From the NCBI RefSeq assembly GCF_017745675.1, contig NZ_JAFLJM010000012.1, positions 62,001 through 126,000 of the forward strand: a stretch of DNA of 64,000 bases, read 5' to 3'. Under the pieces are notes generated by a model. That model had not been told where the DNA came from and searched no databases. It worked only from the letters and a program-made list of their open reading frames with translations. The position numbers were made by a program, and so were the translations under genes. Source of the DNA: Alkalihalobacillus sp. BA299 (lineage in GTDB: Bacteria; Bacillota; Bacilli; Bacillales; Bacillaceae_F). Positions 58,709 through 64,000 of the stretch are shown piece by piece. Numbering within the stretch: the first letter of the stretch is position 1; every line of letters starts with the position of its first letter.

Positions 58709-58816
58709 AGAAGACCCGTCAATCAAATTGACGTTCTCAAGGCAAGAAAAAGAAAGTATATCAACATGTTAGCCGATGAACAAATTTCTCATGAAGATTA
58801 TCGGGAAAACAATTAA
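58706..58816 (+). pseudogene. Possible recombinase C-terminal remnant
   Basis: A 36-codon frame without start codon ends at 58816. VLKARKRKYINMLADEQISHEDYRE resembles the helical L-K-KREKL--LY-DG-IS-EEY- segment of large serine recombinases. Too short for certainty; it may be chance. Confidence 0.2.
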
Positions 58817-58826
58817 CTAGTATCCA

Positions 58827-60233
58827 TTATACTCCTATAAACATAAGATAAATCGGAAGAACAAAAAGCATAATCAATACAAATTTCCAGTTCCAGCGTA
58901 TAGATACATCTAATATATTTGAGTTTAATAGATTTGCTAATATATTACTTACTGCAGTTGCTGGTGAAATCACATTTGATATCCCCCAACTGGCCAATAG
59001 TAATATTGAAAAGTACTCAGGACTAAAACCTATTAATTCTGGATCTATACTTGTTACAAGAATAGTAATAACTACAATCGGATGTATTCCAACGATAGCA
59101 GTTAATACAACAATTAGTGAAAGAAAAAAAGTTATCCCCATAGTAAAGGAACCAAACATGCTATTTATTAATGTTATAAAGTGGGCACTAAATTGAGTTT
59201 GTATGATTGCACCACTAAAAAAACCCGCAATTAGAAATAGCACAATTTCTTTTTTCAGCCGTGGGATACCATGATACACATGATTTTTAAATTCTTTTGT
59301 ATAAAAAGAGCCTTTTCCAGAACCTATACACCAAAGTAATGGAAAAATAATAGAAACTAAGCATATAATAAGTACCATTGAGTAAGTAGTTGCTATTTCA
59401 AGTATTAAAACTGTACTCATCATAATCGTTAATAAAATAAAAAGTTCGATTACCCTTTGTTTGTCTTTCCGTAAATCTATTTCTTTTGAGTTTGTCCTAT
59501 CTATTTTTACTGATTGGCTTAAGGAGATAAGGAACTTTCTTTCAACCATAAAACTGACCAAGATACTAATCATAGATAACCCGATCGCATATAAAACGAT
59601 AGAAGACCAATTTACAGGTAACTGACTTAAAACGAGGGCCATCGCTGAAAAGTATGGAGACCAAAAAATAGTCGTTACAAATCCGCGGTTAATAGCATTG
59701 GCAACCAATCTTGGCGCCTTTAAATTAGATGCCTCTGTTAATTTATTCACAATCGATACCGAACCAATATTTAATATAACTCCAAGGAGATGGGTTAACA
59801 ACTTTGAGCCGAGAAAAAGAAAATTGGGTTTATTCATCTTATTAGATAATACCTTTTTCAGCGCTTCAACATATCCGCCTGCTTTTACTGGGATTCCTAG
59901 AAGAGGGACGCATAAAAATACTGCTACAAGTGTAAGGTTAATTCTTAACGATTTAATCCATTCCTGAATGGGAATATTGTAATATAACATAATTATCACA
60001 CCAGTTACTAGAAGGACACTACTTATAACTAATGTTACTCCCCGAATCACAGGCATAACCCATACAATAACACCAATAATAATAATACTAATGATAATCT
60101 CCATCTGTGGTACAGGGAAAAATTGCAAAAGAATAAATCCTACTGCCAATAAGCTAATGAGAATTCCTTGAAACTTTTCAATGTTTCTCTTAGTCGACCT
60201 TACTTCCGCATGAGTGACTGTCTGTAGCTTCAC
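58827..60233 (-). CDS. Predicted carrier, ion-transporter-superfamily-like, substrate unknown
   Basis: A 468-residue membrane protein with about 12-13 helices. Small-residue loops LGIPVKAGGYVEAL and ILNIGSVSIVN in the first half, and ATAVSNILANLLNSN in the second, suggest the two inverted repeats of IT-superfamily anion carriers, but I cannot name the family with certainty. Last of the genes following tctBAC and the nitroreductase on the minus strand, with 82 bases between it and the latter. Co-transcription is likely. Confidence 0.7.
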   Translation of the reverse strand: MKLQTVTHAEVRSTKRNIEKFQGILISLLAVGFILLQFFPVPQMEIIISIIIIGVIVWVMPVIRGVTLVISSVLLVTGVIIMLYYNIPIQEWIKSLRINLTLVAVFLCVPLLGIPVKAGGYVEALKKVLSNKMNKPNFLFLGSKLLTHLLGVILNIGSVSIVNKLTEASNLKAPRLVANAINRGFVTTIFWSPYFSAMALVLSQLPVNWSSIVLYAIGLSMISILVSFMVERKFLISLSQSVKIDRTNSKEIDLRKDKQRVIELFILLTIMMSTVLILEIATTYSMVLIICLVSIIFPLLWCIGSGKGSFYTKEFKNHVYHGIPRLKKEIVLFLIAGFFSGAIIQTQFSAHFITLINSMFGSFTMGITFFLSLIVVLTAIVGIHPIVVITILVTSIDPELIGFSPEYFSILLLASWGISNVISPATAVSNILANLLNSNILDVSIRWNWKFVLIMLFVLPIYLMFIGV

Positions 60234-60315
60234 AAAAAGCTCCTCCTATTTTTAAAACCAAAGTCAATATATTTTAATGTAATACACTATGAACATTACT
60301 TCCCGATTCATCATA

Positions 60316-61059
60316 TTACTTAAAACCGAAATTCTTTGATTCTAAAAACTCACGCAGGTGAATTCTTTTAGGCGTTTTGTATAGGTCTGCAACTGATTGT
60401 GTCCATGTTTGGTTCCTTTTACCACTTTTTCTTGTTTCATAGTATTCTTTCATTAAGTTATTATAGGTTCGAATCATTTCAATCTGTTTATCTCCTTCAT
60501 ACATTTCTTGATGAACAACTGCTTCTAAAGGTAATCTTGGCTTTTGTTCATTAATATGGTTTTGGTCGGGATACCCTAAACACATACCAAATACAGGATA
60601 TACATATTCTGGTAGACCCAATAAATTACTTACCTCCACTGGCGAATTGCGGATGCCACCTATGAACACTCCACCTAATCCTAGTGTTTCTGCTGCAAGC
60701 ATCACATTTTGGGCATACAAACTTGTATCCACCGTCGCTACAATAAATGGTTCTATTGTATCGAGATTGCCTTGGATATTTTCGAGTTTATTACTTAAGT
60801 TAACACGATAAAGGTCAGCACAGAATACTAAAAAAACTGGACAATCAATGACATGTTGTTGATTGCCAGAAAATGCAGCTAATGCTTCCTTTTTTTCTTG
60901 ATCCTTTACTATAATAACAGAATATGCTTGTAAATTATTTGAAGTTGATGCCCATTGGCTCGTTTCTAGTATATCAGTTAATAACTTTTCATTAATACTC
61001 TCATCTTTAAATTTCCGAATGGAACGATGATTCGCCATTACTTTCTTTAAATTGTTCAT
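60316..61059 (-). CDS. Nitroreductase-family FMN oxidoreductase (NfrA/NfsA type)
   Basis: A 247-residue flavoprotein: FMN-phosphate binding HRSIRKFKDE at the start, QWASTSNNLQAYS, GLGGVFIGGIRN, and FGMCLGYPDQ...KPRLPLEAVVH, as in NADPH-dependent NfrA/NfsA reductases of flavins, nitro compounds and disulfides. It lies 91 bases after tctC, beyond a hairpin, so it is partly independent. Its proximity to an uptake system for a carboxylate suggests an aromatic or nitro acid as substrate, which is speculation. Confidence 0.88.
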   Translation of the reverse strand: MNNLKKVMANHRSIRKFKDESINEKLLTDILETSQWASTSNNLQAYSVIIVKDQEKKEALAAFSGNQQHVIDCPVFLVFCADLYRVNLSNKLENIQGNLDTIEPFIVATVDTSLYAQNVMLAAETLGLGGVFIGGIRNSPVEVSNLLGLPEYVYPVFGMCLGYPDQNHINEQKPRLPLEAVVHQEMYEGDKQIEMIRTYNNLMKEYYETRKSGKRNQTWTQSVADLYKTPKRIHLREFLESKNFGFK

Positions 61060-61100
61060 TACCCTTCATCCTTTCTTGTTACACAGATTATTCGAACTAC

Positions 61101-61137
61101 GAAAAGAAGAAAAAGCCTTAATGGTCTTTTTCTTCTT
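61101..61137 (-). terminator. Hairpin after tctC
   Basis: AAGAAGAAAAAG/CTTTTTCTTCTT with a ten-base loop containing CC..GG, followed by TTC. Likely terminator or attenuator at the end of tctBAC. Confidence 0.65.
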
Positions 61138-61150
61138 CCCAAAGTTTATA

Positions 61151-62176
61151 TTACTCAGCCATTCCTATTGTTTTTAAAACTTCTCCAGTTGTATTGTAAT
61201 TACGGTTCATGATTTCATAAAAATCAGTTGGACCAGCATATGATGGTGAAACACCGAGCTTTTCAAACGTCTCTACAACTCTTTCATCCTCTAATGCCTG
61301 ACTAAACGCATCGTGCAAGATCTCAACGATTTCGTCTGGAGTATCACCATTTGCAATAAGGCCAGTCCAAACATCAAAGCCGACATCAATTCCTAATTCC
61401 GTTAAAAGAGGTACATCCTCGAAACCTTCTGTTTTTAATGTTCCTGTATTTACAAGCGCACGGACACTGCCAGCTTCAACATGTGGAATTGCTTCTACTG
61501 TTTGAACGACTGCCCCCATTACATGATCCCCTAATAACGCAGCAATTGATGGTGCACCGCCATCAAATGGCATATGTGTTAGTTCTACACCAGTTTCTAA
61601 TGAAAATGCTTCCATTGTGATGTGTTGTGTTAACCCTGCTCCTGTTGTTGCATAAGTAAACTCTCCTGGATTATTGCTTACATATTCAAACCATTCTTCG
61701 TACGTCTGCCACGGCGCATCTTCTTTAACTAATAATACATTCGGTGTAGCAACAACTTGCATAATTTGTTTAAAACTATCTGGATTATAACCTGGATTAT
61801 CTGTATGTGGCTTGATTGTCATTGGTCCACTAGTTGTCATTCCAATTTTGTAACCATCAGGCTTTGCATTTACTATCTCCATTGTCCCAATAATAGCACC
61901 ACCACCAGGTTTGTTGACAACGTTTACATTTACACCATTAGGCATGTAATCCGAAATAACCGATGACAGAGCACGTGCAGATGTATCTGTTGTTCCCCCC
62001 GCAGCGTATGGAACTACAATTTCAATATCTCGTTTTGGAAAATCGATTTCTTCAACATTTTCTGCTGAATCTCCATCGCTTTCAGAAGGTGCTGAACCAG
62101 AATTTCCGCTTGAACATGCTGTTACCAAAAATGTTGCTAGTAATAAAGCCAAGAATTTTATAAATATTGATTTCAT
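61151..62176 (-). CDS. tctC: Tripartite tricarboxylate transporter binding lipoprotein (TctC/Bug)
   Basis: A 341-residue extracytoplasmic receptor: lipobox LVTACSS, Ser/Glu-rich linker, then the Bug fold with IEIVVPYAAGGTTDTSAR (anion-binding loop), VVNKPGGGAIIG and TYATTGAGLTQHI. It captures a carboxylate and passes it to TctAB. Gene order here is B-A-C. Confidence 0.93.
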   Translation of the reverse strand: MKSIFIKFLALLLATFLVTACSSGNSGSAPSESDGDSAENVEEIDFPKRDIEIVVPYAAGGTTDTSARALSSVISDYMPNGVNVNVVNKPGGGAIIGTMEIVNAKPDGYKIGMTTSGPMTIKPHTDNPGYNPDSFKQIMQVVATPNVLLVKEDAPWQTYEEWFEYVSNNPGEFTYATTGAGLTQHITMEAFSLETGVELTHMPFDGGAPSIAALLGDHVMGAVVQTVEAIPHVEAGSVRALVNTGTLKTEGFEDVPLLTELGIDVGFDVWTGLIANGDTPDEIVEILHDAFSQALEDERVVETFEKLGVSPSYAGPTDFYEIMNRNYNTTGEVLKTIGMAE

Positions 62177-62247
62177 CTTTTCATTCCCCTTTTATTTTTA
62201 TATTTTAACCATTTAGGTTAATCACTGTATTCTACCTTCTTACATAT

Positions 62248-63759
62248 TTAACTAGCTTTTGAATTAGGCTCGTTACTACTGTTTTTTTTAAACTTCTCTA
62301 TACACAATTTCACAATTGGGTATATTAAACTGATGATTGCAATCGATAAAAATACCGCCGCTATAGGCTTAGTAGCAAAAATTGATATGCTGTTGCCTGA
62401 TTCAATTAATGCTCTACGAAGATTTGATTCAATAATTGGGCCAAGAATAATTCCTAAAATTAATGGTGCTAACGGATAATCAAATTTCTCCAACAAATAA
62501 CCAATAACACCAAATGCAAGAGCGACCCATACATCAAATAGATTATTAGATAAAGAGTAGCTTCCTATAAAACACAAAGTAACAATGATTGGAAGTAATA
62601 TAGTTTTAGGTACATCTACAATTTTTCCAACAAACCGTATTGCAAATAAACCAATTAACAACATGAAGATGTTTGCAATAATTAACGTACCAAATAAACT
62701 GTATACTAGTGTTTGTTCATTTTGGAAAAGTAACGGACCAGGAGTGACACCTTGGATTAACAATCCTCCTAAAATTACCGCCGTTACAACATCCCCTGGA
62801 ATTCCTAGTGTTAATAACGGAACCAACGCCCCACCAGTTACTGCATTATTGGAAGTTTCTGTAGCAATAACTCCCTCAGGAATACCTTTTCCATACTCCT
62901 TTCTTCTTTCAGGTTTTGCGAAACGTTTTGATTCATTATAAGAAAGAAAGGTCGCAATCGATGTCCCTGTCCCAGGAATAATCCCAATAAAGGTACCGAT
63001 GATACCTGCTCGTAAAAACTCAACCCAATTTTTTGCTACCTCTTTAATAGAGACTCGCTGCCGTTGGTATTTTACTTTCTTTTGATGATTCGATTTTACT
63101 TTCCCTTCAATTTCTTTGATCACTTGCGAAACCGCAAACAAGCCAATTAATGCTGGGATAAAAGCAATCCCACTTGTTAGATTTGCACTACCGAATGTAA
63201 ATCGCATCGCTCCATTTATTGGATCCATTCCAATGGTGGCAATCAATAGTCCTATTGCAGCTACAATAATCCCTTTTATGACGTTCTTTCCAGACACCGT
63301 TCCAACGATACTTAAACCAAATACCGCTAATGCGAAGAACTCCGCAGGTCCAAATCGCAAACCCGCTTGGGCTAGCTGTGGAGCAATCAGCATTAGGATA
63401 ATACAACTGATAATTCCACCAATAAAGGATCCTATCGTTGCAAAAGAAAGGGCCCTCCCTGCTTCTCCTTTCTCTGCCATTGGATAGCCATCTAAAAGAG
63501 TGGCTGCTGCTGATGGGGTACCAGGTGTACGAATTAATATAGCTGTGATAGCGCCTCCATACATACCACCTAAATAAATCCCTAGTAACATACTAATACC
63601 TGCTACTTGTGGCAGAGCAAACGTATAAGGAATAAGTAAAGCAATTCCCATTGTTGCTGTTAAACCTGGTATCGCACTAAATAATATTCCTAAAAATACA
63701 CCGATGAACACTAAAAATAAAGTTTGAAAATCAAAAATTTGTGCAATAACCTGTTCCAT
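62248..63759 (-). CDS. tctA: Tripartite tricarboxylate transporter large permease (TctA)
   Basis: A 503-residue protein with about 12 helices and TctA motifs GLTATMGIALLIPYTF, YGGAITAILIRTPGTPSAAAT, GIIPGTGTSIATFLSYNESK and VPLLTLGIPGDVVTA. It forms the membrane pore with TctB. AGAGGAGG lies before the ATG. Eighteen bases separate it from tctB. Confidence 0.95.
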   Translation of the reverse strand: MEQVIAQIFDFQTLFLVFIGVFLGILFSAIPGLTATMGIALLIPYTFALPQVAGISMLLGIYLGGMYGGAITAILIRTPGTPSAAATLLDGYPMAEKGEAGRALSFATIGSFIGGIISCIILMLIAPQLAQAGLRFGPAEFFALAVFGLSIVGTVSGKNVIKGIIVAAIGLLIATIGMDPINGAMRFTFGSANLTSGIAFIPALIGLFAVSQVIKEIEGKVKSNHQKKVKYQRQRVSIKEVAKNWVEFLRAGIIGTFIGIIPGTGTSIATFLSYNESKRFAKPERRKEYGKGIPEGVIATETSNNAVTGGALVPLLTLGIPGDVVTAVILGGLLIQGVTPGPLLFQNEQTLVYSLFGTLIIANIFMLLIGLFAIRFVGKIVDVPKTILLPIIVTLCFIGSYSLSNNLFDVWVALAFGVIGYLLEKFDYPLAPLILGIILGPIIESNLRRALIESGNSISIFATKPIAAVFLSIAIISLIYPIVKLCIEKFKKNSSNEPNSKAS

Positions 63760-63777
63760 TTCTACATCCTCCTCTCT

Positions 63778-64000
63778 TTAACTTAATGGTACTTTCAGTA
63801 ATACTTCAAATAATAGAAAAATAGAAGCAGTAGAAATGGAAGACACTAGAAATAGTACTCTATAATTTTTAACACCTAGTAATACCATTACCACTATAAT
63901 AAATAAGAAAGTTCCAATCCTATAATCAAAGAATGAGAGACTAGCCACATAAGCTATCATGCTACCAATTAAAGCAAAGACTTTAAAAAAATTTACTTTT
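63778..64000 (-). CDS. tctB: Tripartite tricarboxylate transporter small permease (TctB), C-terminal part
   Basis: The frame is open to the right edge of the window: the ATG at 63960 is internal, because KVFALIGS precedes it in frame without a stop. The visible 73 codons hold two or three membrane helices and the LLKVPLS end typical of TctB. The N-terminus lies outside. Confidence 0.85.
   Translation of the reverse strand, partial: KVNFFKVFALIGSMIAYVASLSFFDYRIGTFLFIIVVMVLLGVKNYRVLFLVSSISTASIFLLFEVLLKVPLS

Overview
The window reads as a low-G+C Bacillaceae chromosome (Firmicutes). Signs of this are strong AGGAGG-type ribosome binding sites, several TTG/GTG starts, cre, Rex and Fnr boxes, a sigma-54 (SigL)/RocR-type proline regulon, a LicR-type PTS operon and a Geobacillus-type CydS subunit. 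Nitrate sensing, Hcp, cytochrome bd and KatG point to a facultative aerobe exposed to nitrogen oxides and low oxygen. The many ion-coupled carriers (TRAP, TTT, PutP, SulP) would suit an alkaline or saline habitat, but that is only an inference. No rRNA, tRNA, CRISPR array, prophage or intact insertion sequence was found.

Layout. 1-251: ends of a HAD phosphatase and a dehydrogenase remnant. 717-7393: nitrate block with an NreB/NreC-like two-component pair, the GAF protein NreA, a NarK transporter, and a divergent operon coding for an ANTAR antiterminator and a TrpD2-like protein. The narK leader holds two stem-loops with A1/G4 hexaloops, and the second shares its 3' arm with an intrinsic terminator. 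This is a clear candidate ANTAR antitermination switch. 7520-10406: a decayed 2-oxoacid:ferredoxin oxidoreductase facing hcp, which has an Fnr-type promoter. 10695-16599: cydABS-cydDC, with a small cydS gene and a Rex/Fnr operator. 16938-23091: TRAP transporter, M20 amidohydrolase and PucR-family regulator. 23943-32431: beta-glucoside PTS operon (licBCAH type) with a dedicated HPr paralogue, a GH1 enzyme and the LicR regulator. 32720-39627: proline catabolism (putB, small membrane protein plus putP, rocA, an 87-residue lipoyl-like protein) and its sigma-54 activator. Four near-perfect -24/-12 promoters tie these together. 39753-47003: fructoside ABC uptake, GH32 hydrolase, YesL-like protein, a fructokinase collapsed to 52 codons, and a LacI regulator. 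47296-58661: stand-alone genes (SelO, an orphan protein, a PQQ-type sugar dehydrogenase homologue, BcrC, SulP-Usp, RNase J, KatG). 58827-64000: a tripartite tricarboxylate transporter set, a nitroreductase and an unassigned carrier.

The strongest candidates for new biology are the narK ANTAR leader together with its ANTAR/TrpD2-like operon, and the sigma-54 proline regulon with two unassigned small proteins (87 and 32 residues). Also of note are a dispersed family of 21-bp-periodic repeats with a conserved tail, and a three-way-junction inverted repeat downstream of hcp. Several genes are in decay (por, fructokinase, HAD), which suggests loss of some fermentative and sugar functions.
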